Origin: Sagittula sp. P11
GTDB taxonomy: Bacteria; Pseudomonadota; Alphaproteobacteria; Rhodobacterales; Rhodobacteraceae
Assembly: GCF_002814095.1 (NCBI RefSeq)
Contig: NZ_CP021919.1
Span: 1-49,149 of the forward strand
DNA length: 49,149 nucleotides
Direction: 5' to 3'
Made by a program: the position numbers and the translations under genes. Shown in pieces: positions 14,524 through 22,399 of this stretch (its first letter is position 1; each line of letters opens with the position of its first letter). The notes under the pieces are model-generated. The model was given only the letters and a program-made list of their open reading frames with translations. It searched no databases and was not told the DNA's origin.

Positions 14524-15558
14524 TTGAAAACTGTTGCGACACTGACTGCAGCGCTCGCCATTTCCACTGCCGGCTTCGTGCAGGCCGAGACGCTCGACGT
14601 AGCCAGCACCTTCCCCAAGAACATGCCGTTCCTCGGTGAGGGCGCGGAAGTTCTGGCGAAGAACATCGACATTGCCACGCATGGCGAGGTGAAACTGCGC
14701 GTCCACGGTGCAGGCGACCTCGTCCCGGCGCTGGAAGTGCTGAACCAGGTCAGCTCGGGCGCGATCCCGGCGGGCTGGGACTTCATCGGCTATTGGGGCG
14801 GCACGATCCCGGTTGCCGCGCTGGCGGGCGCCATGCCCTTCGGCCCCGGCCCGGACCTGTTCACCGGCTGGATGTGGGAAGGCGGCGGCATGGAGATCGT
14901 CCAGAAGGCCTACACGCCGCTGAACGTCAAACTGCTGCCCTGCCACGTCACCGCGCCCGAGCCGGGCGGCTGGTTCAACAAGGAGATCAACACCGTCGAG
15001 GACCTGCAGGGCCTTCGCATGCGGATTTCCGGCATGGGCGGCCAGGTGCTGAACAAGCTGGGCGCATCGACCCAGCTGATCCCCGGCGGCGAGCTTTACG
15101 TCGCGCTCGAGCGCGGCCGCATCGACGCGACCGAGTTCTCGCTGCCCGTGGTGGACAAGTCGCTCGGCTTTGCCGAGATCGCGAAGTACTACTACTTCCC
15201 GGGCTGGCACCAGCCGGCAAGCTGGAACTCCCTGATCGTCAACATGGACGTCTGGAACGGCTTCGGCGAGGAAGTGCAGGAGCAGATCCTGACCGCCTGC
15301 AAGGCGACCGTGACCTGGTCGCTGGCCGCCGCACCGGAACCGCAGGGCGAGATCATCGAGGAGTTCCGCGCGATGGGCGTCGAGACCAAGCGCTTCCCGG
15401 ACGAGGTTCTGGCCGCGCTGCGCGAAGCCTCCACCGAAGTTCTGGAAGAGGCAGCCGCCGCCGACCCGATCGTCGCCGAGGCGTACCAGTCCATCCAGGA
15501 CTACATGGCCAAGGCACAGGTCTGGAACGACCTGCAGCAGATCCCCGCAGCGGACTGA
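14524..15558 (+). CDS. dctP: TRAP transporter substrate-binding protein, DctP family (TakP-like)
   Basis: 344 aa reading from a TTG codon at 14524, chosen because GGGAGGA lies 7 bases before it and the product begins directly with a signal peptide ('KTVATLTAALAISTAGFVQA'). An upstream ATG at 14347 would add about 59 residues with no homology-like pattern. The mature part shows the TRAP binder pattern: 'EPGGWFNKEINTVEDLQGLRMRISGMGG' with the ligand-binding Arg, then 'LYVALERGRIDATEF'. It resembles the branch that binds 2-oxo or hydroxy monocarboxylates with a metal ion. Next to a degradative HMG-CoA reductase, mevalonate is a reasonable ligand (inference). Confidence 0.88.
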   Translation: MKTVATLTAALAISTAGFVQAETLDVASTFPKNMPFLGEGAEVLAKNIDIATHGEVKLRVHGAGDLVPALEVLNQVSSGAIPAGWDFIGYWGGTIPVAALAGAMPFGPGPDLFTGWMWEGGGMEIVQKAYTPLNVKLLPCHVTAPEPGGWFNKEINTVEDLQGLRMRISGMGGQVLNKLGASTQLIPGGELYVALERGRIDATEFSLPVVDKSLGFAEIAKYYYFPGWHQPASWNSLIVNMDVWNGFGEEVQEQILTACKATVTWSLAAAPEPQGEIIEEFRAMGVETKRFPDEVLAALREASTEVLEEAAAADPIVAEAYQSIQDYMAKAQVWNDLQQIPAAD

Positions 15559-15565
15559 TCCTGCC

Positions 15566-16165
15566 ATGACTTCGCGTTCCAGACTGGAGCGCGTCGGCCA
15601 TGCGCTCGTGCAAACGGGCGCATGGCCAGGACGCGCCGCGGCGTGGCTGTTGCTGCCGATGATCGCGCTGGTGCTCGTGGCCGTGATCGGATCGCTCATG
15701 CACGTGGGCCAGATCGCCACGTGGCAGACCGACCTGCCGCTCTTCGGCACAGAGCTGACCCTGACCGGCCTTGCCGAGCTGCAATGGCATCTGCTGGCCA
15801 TCATCATCATGCTGGGCATGTCCTATGCCCTCGCACGGGATCAGCACGTCCGGGTGGACCTTGTCTACGACAAGCTCTCGACGCGCGGCCGGGCGGTGCT
15901 CGACCTCTTGGGCGACGTGATCTTCCTGCTGCCCTTCTGCGTCATCATCGGCTGGCTGAGCCTCAGCTTCGTCGAGTTTTCCTTCAACACCGGCGAACGC
16001 TCCGACTACGGCGGGCTGACCGACCGTTACCTGATCAAGGCGTTCCTGCCGCTCGGGTTCGTCTTTCTCGGGATCACCGGGATCGGCCGCATCCTGATCC
16101 ATCTCGGGCGCATCTTCTCGCCCGCACCGGCAGAACACCCAGAACACGAGGACCGGAATGGCTGA
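15566..16165 (+). CDS. dctQ: TRAP transporter small permease, DctQ
   Basis: 199 aa with four membrane helices (about residues 25-50, 65-90, 110-135 and 150-175). 'LARDQHVRVDLVYDKL' is the characteristic DctQ loop after helix 2. It starts 7 bases after the binding-protein gene and its end overlaps dctM by 8 bases. It pairs with DctM as the membrane part of a sodium-driven TRAP uptake system. Confidence 0.88.
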   Translation: MTSRSRLERVGHALVQTGAWPGRAAAWLLLPMIALVLVAVIGSLMHVGQIATWQTDLPLFGTELTLTGLAELQWHLLAIIIMLGMSYALARDQHVRVDLVYDKLSTRGRAVLDLLGDVIFLLPFCVIIGWLSLSFVEFSFNTGERSDYGGLTDRYLIKAFLPLGFVFLGITGIGRILIHLGRIFSPAPAEHPEHEDRNG

Positions 16166-17501
16166 ATATGCGCTTCCCCTTGCCATGGTCGGGGTGCTGA
16201 TCGCCGGCATCTTCTCCGGCTACCCGGTCGCCTTTGTGCTGGCGGGTGTCGGCATTCTCTTCACCTTCATCGGCGACGTGCCGCTCTTGTTCCTGAACAC
16301 GGTCTCGTCACGCATCTTCACCGGCACGCTCACAAACTGGCTGATGCTGGCGGTGCCGCTCTTCGTGTTCATGGGCCTGATGCTGGAGAAATCCGACATC
16401 GCCAAGAACCTCCTGCTGTCGCTGGAAAAGATGTTCGCACAAAGGCCGGGCGGGCTTGCCCTGTCGGTGACCATCGTGGGCGTCGTCATGGCGGCCTCCA
16501 CCGGGATCATCGGGGCCTCCGTCGTCATGCTGGGCCTGATGGCGCTGCCGGTGATGATCAAGCAGAACTACTCCATGTCGCTGGCCGCCGGGACGATCTG
16601 TTCCGCCGGGACGCTGGGCATCCTCATCCCGCCCTCCATCATGCTGGTCCTCGTGGGCGACATCCTGTCGATCTCCATCGGTGACCTGTTCATGGGGGCG
16701 GTGATCCCGGGCGTCGTGCTGGGCGGGCTCTATGCCGCCTACATTCTCGTGACCACCTGGCTCGACCCGTCGAAGGCGCCCCCGGCACCGAAGTCCGAGG
16801 CCACCCCGATCGGCGAACTGATCGTCACGCTGGCCAAGCACCTCGTGGCGCCGGTCCTGCTGATCCTCGGCGTGCTTGGGTCCATCGTCGCGGGTGTCGC
16901 CACCCCGACCGAAGCCGCCGCCATCGGTGCGCTGGGGGCCACGCTGCTCGCCGCGTTCATGGGGCAACTCACCCGAAAGAACCTTGTGGAATGCGTGCAG
17001 GAGACCGCGCTCACCAGCGCCATGATCCTGTCGGTCGCCATCGGCGCCACCGTCTTCTCGGCGATCTTCAAGCGCGTGGGCGGCGACTACATGATCGAGG
17101 ACGCGGTGATGGCCATCGCTTCCGGTCCCTACCAGACCCTGTTCCTCATCATGGCGCTGATCTTCGTGCTGGGCTTCTTCCTCGAATGGATCGAGATCTC
17201 CTACGTGGTGCTGCCGCTCTTTGCGCCGATCATCGCGGGGCTGGATTTCGGGCTGGGCAACTCCGGCATCACCCTGACGTGGTTCGCGGTGCTCGTGGCG
17301 GTCAACCTCCAGACATCGTTCCTGACGCCCCCTTTCGGATACGCACTGTTCTACCTGAGGGGCATCGCGCCGCCGGAACTGAGCATCGGCCAGATCTACC
17401 GCGGCATCGTGCCCTTCGTGCTGATCCAGATCTTCGGGCTGATGCTCTGCATCCTGTTCCCCTCGCTTGTGCTGTGGCTGCCCGCGGCGCTCGGTAACTG
17501 A
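16158..17501 (+). CDS. dctM: TRAP transporter large permease, DctM
   Basis: 447 aa and highly hydrophobic, with about 11-12 helices. Family marks include 'FSGYPVAFVLAGVGILFTFIGD', 'MLAVPLFVFMGLMLEKSDIAKNLL', 'GTLGILIPPSIMLVLVGD' and 'PTEAAAIGALGATLLA'. It is the transport subunit of the TRAP system. The start lies within dctQ and the gene is followed 8 bases later by an SDR gene, so transporter and enzymes are one transcript. Confidence 0.92.
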   Translation: MAEYALPLAMVGVLIAGIFSGYPVAFVLAGVGILFTFIGDVPLLFLNTVSSRIFTGTLTNWLMLAVPLFVFMGLMLEKSDIAKNLLLSLEKMFAQRPGGLALSVTIVGVVMAASTGIIGASVVMLGLMALPVMIKQNYSMSLAAGTICSAGTLGILIPPSIMLVLVGDILSISIGDLFMGAVIPGVVLGGLYAAYILVTTWLDPSKAPPAPKSEATPIGELIVTLAKHLVAPVLLILGVLGSIVAGVATPTEAAAIGALGATLLAAFMGQLTRKNLVECVQETALTSAMILSVAIGATVFSAIFKRVGGDYMIEDAVMAIASGPYQTLFLIMALIFVLGFFLEWIEISYVVLPLFAPIIAGLDFGLGNSGITLTWFAVLVAVNLQTSFLTPPFGYALFYLRGIAPPELSIGQIYRGIVPFVLIQIFGLMLCILFPSLVLWLPAALGN

Positions 17502-17509
17502 GGACATCC

Positions 17510-18274
17510 ATGTCAGACCTGTTCGACCTGAAAGGCCGCCGTGCCGTCGTGACCGGCGGCACCAGCGGCATCGGCCTCGCCATCGCGCGGGCCTTTCTCG
17601 AGGCCGGTGTGGAAGTGATCATCACCGGCCGGTCAGAGGCGCGCGGTGCCGAGGCCCTCGCTGCCCTGACGCCCCACGGCACGGTGCATTTCGTCGCCGG
17701 GGATGCCGGTTCCGAAGACGACGCGGCGCGGCTTGAAATGGCCGTGACCGAGCTTCTGGGCGGCTTCGACACGCTTGTCTGCGCTGCCGGGACCAACCGC
17801 CGGATGCGGCCCGAGGACCTGACCCTCGACGACTGGGAAGCGGTGATCGACACCAACCTGACCTCGGTCTTCCTGACCTGCCGCGCGCTCTATCCCCTGC
17901 TGAAGGAAAGCGGCGACGGCTGCATCGTGACCGTGGGTTCCATGATGTCCGTGCTCGCGAACGAGGCCACCAGCGCCTATGCCGCTGCCAAGGGCGGGGT
18001 GGTGCAGTTCACCCGCAGCCTCGCCGTGTCCTGGGCGTCGGAAGGCATCCGCGCCAACACCATCCTGCCGGGCTGGATCGACACGCCGCTGACCCGGCAG
18101 GCCCGCAAGGACATGCCCGGGCTCGACGCCCGCGTCACCTCCCGCACGCCGCTGGGTCGCTGGGGCCTGCCGGAGGAAATGGCCGGCACGGTGCTTTTCC
18201 TCGCCTCGCCGGCGGCTCGTTTCATCACGGGGGCGGCGATCCCCGTGGACGGCGGCTATCTCATTCGCGGCTGA
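17510..18274 (+). CDS. SDR-family oxidoreductase (gluconate 5-dehydrogenase-like)
   Basis: 254 aa. TGGTSGIG is at residues 16-23. 'LVCAAGTNRR' stands where NNAG is usual (first Asn replaced). The catalytic Ser is in 'VTVGSMMSVLANEATSAYAAAKGG' with YAAAK, and the end is 'GAAIPVDGGYLIRG'. The 'TNRRMRPEDLTLDDWEAVIDTNLTSVFLTCRA' stretch is like gluconate 5-dehydrogenase / 2-deoxy-gluconate dehydrogenases. It lies between the TRAP genes and HMG-CoA reductase, so it may oxidise or reduce the imported substrate, for example interconverting an alcohol and an aldehyde (inference). Confidence 0.82.
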   Translation: MSDLFDLKGRRAVVTGGTSGIGLAIARAFLEAGVEVIITGRSEARGAEALAALTPHGTVHFVAGDAGSEDDAARLEMAVTELLGGFDTLVCAAGTNRRMRPEDLTLDDWEAVIDTNLTSVFLTCRALYPLLKESGDGCIVTVGSMMSVLANEATSAYAAAKGGVVQFTRSLAVSWASEGIRANTILPGWIDTPLTRQARKDMPGLDARVTSRTPLGRWGLPEEMAGTVLFLASPAARFITGAAIPVDGGYLIRG

Positions 18275-18302
18275 CCCCGCCTTTCCCTCGCAGGAGACTC
18301 CC

Positions 18303-19574
18303 ATGACAGACCACACGTCCCGCCTGCCCGGTTTCGCTCAGGCCAGCCGCGAAGAGCGCATCGGCATCCTCGCCGAACGGCTTGGCGGCAATGCCGAGGC
18401 GCTGCAGCTTTTCGACAACCTGGGCCCTATCGAAGGCGGCCTCGTCGACCGGCTGATCGAGAACGCCATCGGGGTGATGCCGGTGCCGCTCGGGCTCGCC
18501 ACCAACATGATCGTCGACGGGGAAGAGATGCTCGTGCCCATGGCGACCGAGGAAAGCTCCGTCATCGCGGCGGTCTGCAATTCGGCGAAGCGCTGCCGGG
18601 ACACCGGCGGGTTCTTCACCTCCTACTCCGGTTCGCTGACCATCGCGCAGGTTCAGCTTTGCGGCCTGAGCGATCCTCGCAACGCCCGCGCGCAGATCCT
18701 CGGCCGCACCGACGAGATCCGTGCCATCTGCGACGAGGTCGACCCGCAGCTCACCTCGCTCGGCGGCGGCCTGCGCGAGGTCGACGTGCGGCTGGTGGAG
18801 GCGCGCTCCGGCACGATGGTGATCGTGCATCTGGTGGTCGACACGCTGGACGCGATGGGCGCCAACGCGGTCAACTCCATGGCCGAACGGGTGGCGCCCA
18901 TGCTGGCCGGCTGGACGGGCGCGCGGCCCCTGCTGCGCATCCTGTCGAACCTTGCCGACCGCCGTCTGACCCGCGCCCGCGCCGTCTGGCCCGCCGACCA
19001 GATCGGCGGCCCGGAGGTGGTGGAGGCGATGCTCTTGGGGGCCGAGTTCGCGGAAGCCGATCCCTACCGCGCGACGACCCACAACAAGGGCATCATGAAC
19101 GGCATCTCTGCCGTGGTGCTGGCCACCGGCAACGACACCCGCGCCATCGAATCCGGCGCCCATGCCTATGCCGCGCAGTGCGGGCAGTACGGCCCGCTCA
19201 CCCATTGGGAGAAGACCGCCGAGGGCGATCTGGCCGGGACCATCGAGCTGCCGCTGTCGCTGGGCATCGTCGGGGGCGCGACCCGCGTGCACCCGGTGGC
19301 ACAGCTCTGCCTGAAGGTCCTCGGCGCCGACAGTGCCGAGAAGCTGGCGCGCATCACCGCTGCCGTCGGGCTGGCGCAGAACTTCGGCGCGCTGCGGGCG
19401 CTGGCGACGGACGGCATCCAGAAGGGTCACATGGCGCTGCACGCGCAGAACGTGGCCATCGCCGCCGGTGCGGAGGGCGACGAGATCGAGTCCGTCGCGG
19501 CGGGCCTGCGCGCCCATGGCCGCGTGACGGAGGCCGAAGCCCGCAAGCTGCTGGACGACCTGCGCAAGGGCTGA
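18303..19574 (+). CDS. mvaA: Hydroxymethylglutaryl-CoA reductase, class II (degradative)
   Basis: 423 aa, close to the 428 aa of the Pseudomonas mevalonii enzyme. Family landmarks: 'ENAIGVMPVPLGLATNMIVDG', the catalytic Glu in 'MATEESSV' (about residue 83), 'DAMGANAVNSMAE', the catalytic Lys in 'THNKGIMNG', the Asp in 'GLAQNFGALRALATDGIQKGH', and the catalytic His in 'QKGHMALHAQN'. Class II enzymes of this type usually oxidise mevalonate to HMG-CoA with NAD and CoA. Most alphaproteobacteria use the MEP route and do not need mevalonate for isoprenoids, so a catabolic role fits. No HMG-CoA lyase gene lies in the window; it would have to come from elsewhere, such as leucine catabolism. Confidence 0.93.
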   Translation: MTDHTSRLPGFAQASREERIGILAERLGGNAEALQLFDNLGPIEGGLVDRLIENAIGVMPVPLGLATNMIVDGEEMLVPMATEESSVIAAVCNSAKRCRDTGGFFTSYSGSLTIAQVQLCGLSDPRNARAQILGRTDEIRAICDEVDPQLTSLGGGLREVDVRLVEARSGTMVIVHLVVDTLDAMGANAVNSMAERVAPMLAGWTGARPLLRILSNLADRRLTRARAVWPADQIGGPEVVEAMLLGAEFAEADPYRATTHNKGIMNGISAVVLATGNDTRAIESGAHAYAAQCGQYGPLTHWEKTAEGDLAGTIELPLSLGIVGGATRVHPVAQLCLKVLGADSAEKLARITAAVGLAQNFGALRALATDGIQKGHMALHAQNVAIAAGAEGDEIESVAAGLRAHGRVTEAEARKLLDDLRKG

Positions 19575-19622
19575 TCCACGGATCGCCGGGAGACGGATCG
19601 GACCGCCCCCGGCATATCCCCG

Positions 19623-20465
19623 TCAGCAGACGGTCCGGAAACGGTCGACGATAACGTCCAGAACCTCAGCGGGCGGGCGCTTCCACCAGTTGTCGACCGA
19701 GAACACCTCGACCTCGCAGAACCCGTCATAGCCCGCCGCCTCGACCATCCGCCGCAGCGGCTTCAGATCGGCGACCCCGTCCCCCATCATCCCGCGATCC
19801 AGCAGCATGTGGCGGGTGTCCTCCAGCCAGTCGCAAAGGTGGTAGCCGAAGATCTTCCCCGCCGCCCCGGGCAGGACCTCCGGCAGCGTCCGGTCCCACC
19901 AGACGTGGTAGACATCGACGGCGATGCCGACATGCGGCAGGTCGAGCGCCCGACAGACCTCCAGCGCATCCCTGACCGTGAACACGCAGGTGCGGTTGCC
20001 ACCGAACATCGGGTTCAGCGGTTCCAGCGCAAGCCGCACATTGCAGGCGGCGGCATGGTCGGCATGGCGGGCGATGCGTTCGGCCAACCGCCTGCGGCTG
20101 TCCTCCAGCCCCTTTGTCCCCGGCTCCGTTCCGCCGGTCACGATGGTCAGCACCGGGGCGCCCAGCCCCGCCGCCATGTCGATGGAGGCCGTCACCTCGT
20201 CGTCGCTGCCCGCGTCCCGCCCGGTCAGGTACGGCGTGCGGCACAGCCCCGCCACCTGCATCCCGGCGGCGCGGACCCGTTCCCCGATCCGCACTGCATC
20301 GCCACTGATCTCGCGCCGCCAGAAGACGATGCCGCCAAAACCGCGTTCGGCGCAGGCGTCGGTCACCTGCTCGGGCGACCAGCCCGCGCCATGGCCGTCG
20401 AGGATGTGGCCCAGCGTCGCCGTGTTCAGCGCCAGCGCCGAGGTGTCGCGCGAGAAATCCCGCAT
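19623..20465 (-). CDS. Sugar phosphate isomerase/epimerase-like TIM-barrel protein
   Basis: 280 aa from the ATG at 20465, which shares one base with the stop of the upstream gene (TGATG); the longer frame would lie inside that gene. It is an AP-endonuclease-2-type TIM barrel with likely metal ligands: Glu in 'RLALEPLNPM', Asp and His in 'GIAVDVYHVWWD', His in 'FGYHLCDW' and Glu in 'FCEVEVFS'. Proteins of this group isomerise or epimerise sugars and ketoses (xylose-isomerase-like, IolE/IolI, hydroxypyruvate isomerase). It is the last gene of the leftward unit with DUF993, SDR and acyl-CoA dehydrogenase. Substrate unknown. Confidence 0.82.
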   Translation of the reverse strand: MRDFSRDTSALALNTATLGHILDGHGAGWSPEQVTDACAERGFGGIVFWRREISGDAVRIGERVRAAGMQVAGLCRTPYLTGRDAGSDDEVTASIDMAAGLGAPVLTIVTGGTEPGTKGLEDSRRRLAERIARHADHAAACNVRLALEPLNPMFGGNRTCVFTVRDALEVCRALDLPHVGIAVDVYHVWWDRTLPEVLPGAAGKIFGYHLCDWLEDTRHMLLDRGMMGDGVADLKPLRRMVEAAGYDGFCEVEVFSVDNWWKRPPAEVLDVIVDRFRTVC

Positions 20466-21616
20466 CACGCCACGCCGTAGACCGCCAGCAGGCGCTTCAT
20501 GCGGGTCACCGCCATGTCCGGGTCGCGCAGCAGCCCGCAGCGGTCGGCCTGCCGGAAGACTTCGGTGAAATACGGCAGGGGGCGCATCGCCTGCGCGCCG
20601 TTCAGCATGACGAAGTGATCCTGGAAGCCGTTCAGCCACCCAAGGAAGACCACGCCGGTCTTGTAGTACCGCGTCGGCGCGCGGAAGATCAGCCGCGCCA
20701 GCGGCACGGTCGGGTCCAGCGTGGCCCGGAAGCCCGCCGCGTCCCCCTGCCCCAGAAGGTTTATCGCATGCGCCGCCGCGGGGGCCAGCGGGTCGAAGAT
20801 CCCGAGCAGCGCGTGCGAGAACCCCTGCCCGTCGCCTTCGATCAGTTCGGGATAGTTGAAGTCGTCGCCGGTATACATCCGCACGCCCGATGGCAGGCGG
20901 CGGCGCAGGACGACCTCCTTCTCCTTGTCCAGAAGCGAGATCTTGATCCCGTCGACCTTGGCGGCGTTCGCCTCGATGATCGCGACGACCGTCTCCAGCG
21001 CGTCCTCGAACCGGTCACTGCCCCAGTAACCGGCAAGCTGCGGATCGAACATGTCGCCCAGCCAGTGCAGGATAGCCGGGTGATCGCAGGCCGACAGAAG
21101 CTCCGTATAAAGCCGGATGTAATCGTCGGGGCCGCGGGCGACACGCGCCATGGCGCGGCTCGCCATCAGGATCACGCGGGCGTCCAGCGCCTGGATCGCA
21201 CCGAGCTGCTCCATGTAGGCGCGCTTCACGTCGTCGAGGCCCCGCGCCCCGGACGGGTCGAGGTGATCGGTCCCGCAGCCGTTGGCGACCAGCGCCTCGG
21301 GCAGCTCGGCCCGCGTGCGGCGGATCAGCTCCAGCGCGCCGGGCCAGTCGAGGCCCATGCCCCGCTGCGCGGTGTCCATCGCCTCGGCAATGCCCAAGCC
21401 CAGCCCGTGCAGGTGGTGGCGAAAGCGCATCGTTGCCGCCCAGTCCACCGCCGCCAGACCGGAGGGGTCGCTGGCGGTGAACGGATCGGCCACCACGTGG
21501 GCGGCGGAATAGACCACGCGCGCCGGGTTGGCGGGCAGCGGGGTCTCGGGCATCGGCGTGCCGGTCAGGCGGTAGTCCTCAAGCGCGCCGGTCTCGTCGG
21601 GCAAGGCGATCTTCAT
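20465..21616 (-). CDS. DUF993 family protein (dihydrodipicolinate synthase-like TIM barrel)
   Basis: 383 aa, matching the DUF993 family annotated as dihydrodipicolinate synthase-like. 'ARVVYSAAHVVADP' near the N-terminus, 'GTDHLDP', 'HWLGDMFDP', and the candidate Schiff-base Lys in 'VDGIKISLLDKEKE' followed by 'YTGDDFNYPELIEGDG' are visible. The lysine suggests a class I aldolase or dehydratase acting on a keto-sugar acid, but no activity is established that I know of. DUF993 genes are often beside a sugar isomerase TIM barrel and a sugar oxidoreductase; here the isomerase follows directly (TGATG) and an SDR precedes at 12 bases. Confidence 0.82.
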   Translation of the reverse strand: MKIALPDETGALEDYRLTGTPMPETPLPANPARVVYSAAHVVADPFTASDPSGLAAVDWAATMRFRHHLHGLGLGIAEAMDTAQRGMGLDWPGALELIRRTRAELPEALVANGCGTDHLDPSGARGLDDVKRAYMEQLGAIQALDARVILMASRAMARVARGPDDYIRLYTELLSACDHPAILHWLGDMFDPQLAGYWGSDRFEDALETVVAIIEANAAKVDGIKISLLDKEKEVVLRRRLPSGVRMYTGDDFNYPELIEGDGQGFSHALLGIFDPLAPAAAHAINLLGQGDAAGFRATLDPTVPLARLIFRAPTRYYKTGVVFLGWLNGFQDHFVMLNGAQAMRPLPYFTEVFRQADRCGLLRDPDMAVTRMKRLLAVYGVA

Positions 21617-21628
21617 GGGTGTGGTCCT

Positions 21629-22399
21629 TCAGAAGCGCGGCACCAGCATCCCGGCATCGGCCGAGATCGCCTGTCCGGTGGTGTACGGCAGCTTGCCGCT
21701 GGCGAGCGCGGCGATGATCCCGCCCATGTCCCCGGGCTGGCCGACGCGCGGAAAGAGGGTCAGGCCCGCCTGCGCGCGCGCTTCGTACTGCGCGATCACG
21801 GGGGCAGTCATTTCCGTGGCGATGAGGCCGGGCTGCACGTCGTAGACCGCGATGTTCTCGCGCCCCAGCCGCACCGCCCAGACCTTCGACGACATGGCGG
21901 CGGCGGCTTTCGAGACGCAGTATTCCGCCCGCGGCTCCGCCACCGCGACGGCGTTGGACGAGGTGACGTTGACCACCGCGTGAAACAGCGCCGGATCGCG
22001 GTCGCGCGCCAGAAGACGCCGGGCAAAGGCCGCGGTCAGGAAGAACGGCGCCTTGGCGTTGATCGCAAGGCAGCGGTCGTAGCTGTCCTCGGTGACGTCC
22101 AGCGGATCGCCCCGCTGCATCACGCCCACCCCGGCGTTGTTGACCAGCGTCGTCAGCGGGCCGAGCGCCGCCTCCACCCGGTCCAGCGCCGCACCATGCG
22201 CGTCGAGGTCGGCGACGTCGAAGGGCGCGGCCACGATTGGTATGCCCTCCGCCTGCACCGTCCTGACGGCGGTCTGCAACTCGTCGTCGTCGAAAGGGCC
22301 GTTGAGCGCGATGGCAAACCCCTCGCGCGCCAGCGCCACCGCGGCGGCCAGCCCGATGCCCCGGCTCGACCCGGTGATCAGCGCGACCTGTCCGCTCAT
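21629..22399 (-). CDS. SDR-family oxidoreductase (annotated elsewhere as 3-ketoacyl-ACP reductase-like)
   Basis: 256 aa from the ATG at 22399, overlapping the acyl-CoA dehydrogenase stop by 4 bases. TGSSRGIG is at residues 9-16, with 'LVNNAGVGVM', 'NVTSSNAVAVAEPRAEYCVSKAA' (catalytic Ser, Tyr and Lys) and 'YTTGQAISADAGMLVPRF'. It probably acts on a 3-hydroxyacyl or polyol intermediate in the TetR-regulated pathway. It sits between the acyl-CoA dehydrogenase and DUF993, linking CoA and sugar-type steps. Confidence 0.82.
   Translation of the reverse strand: MSGQVALITGSSRGIGLAAAVALAREGFAIALNGPFDDDELQTAVRTVQAEGIPIVAAPFDVADLDAHGAALDRVEAALGPLTTLVNNAGVGVMQRGDPLDVTEDSYDRCLAINAKAPFFLTAAFARRLLARDRDPALFHAVVNVTSSNAVAVAEPRAEYCVSKAAAAMSSKVWAVRLGRENIAVYDVQPGLIATEMTAPVIAQYEARAQAGLTLFPRVGQPGDMGGIIAALASGKLPYTTGQAISADAGMLVPRF

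Noticed and set aside
19585-19613. GCCGGG/CCCGGC stem between HMG-CoA reductase and the TIM-barrel gene as a terminator
   Set aside because: Only six pairs, a 17-base loop and no T run on either strand; chance is likely in such GC-rich DNA.
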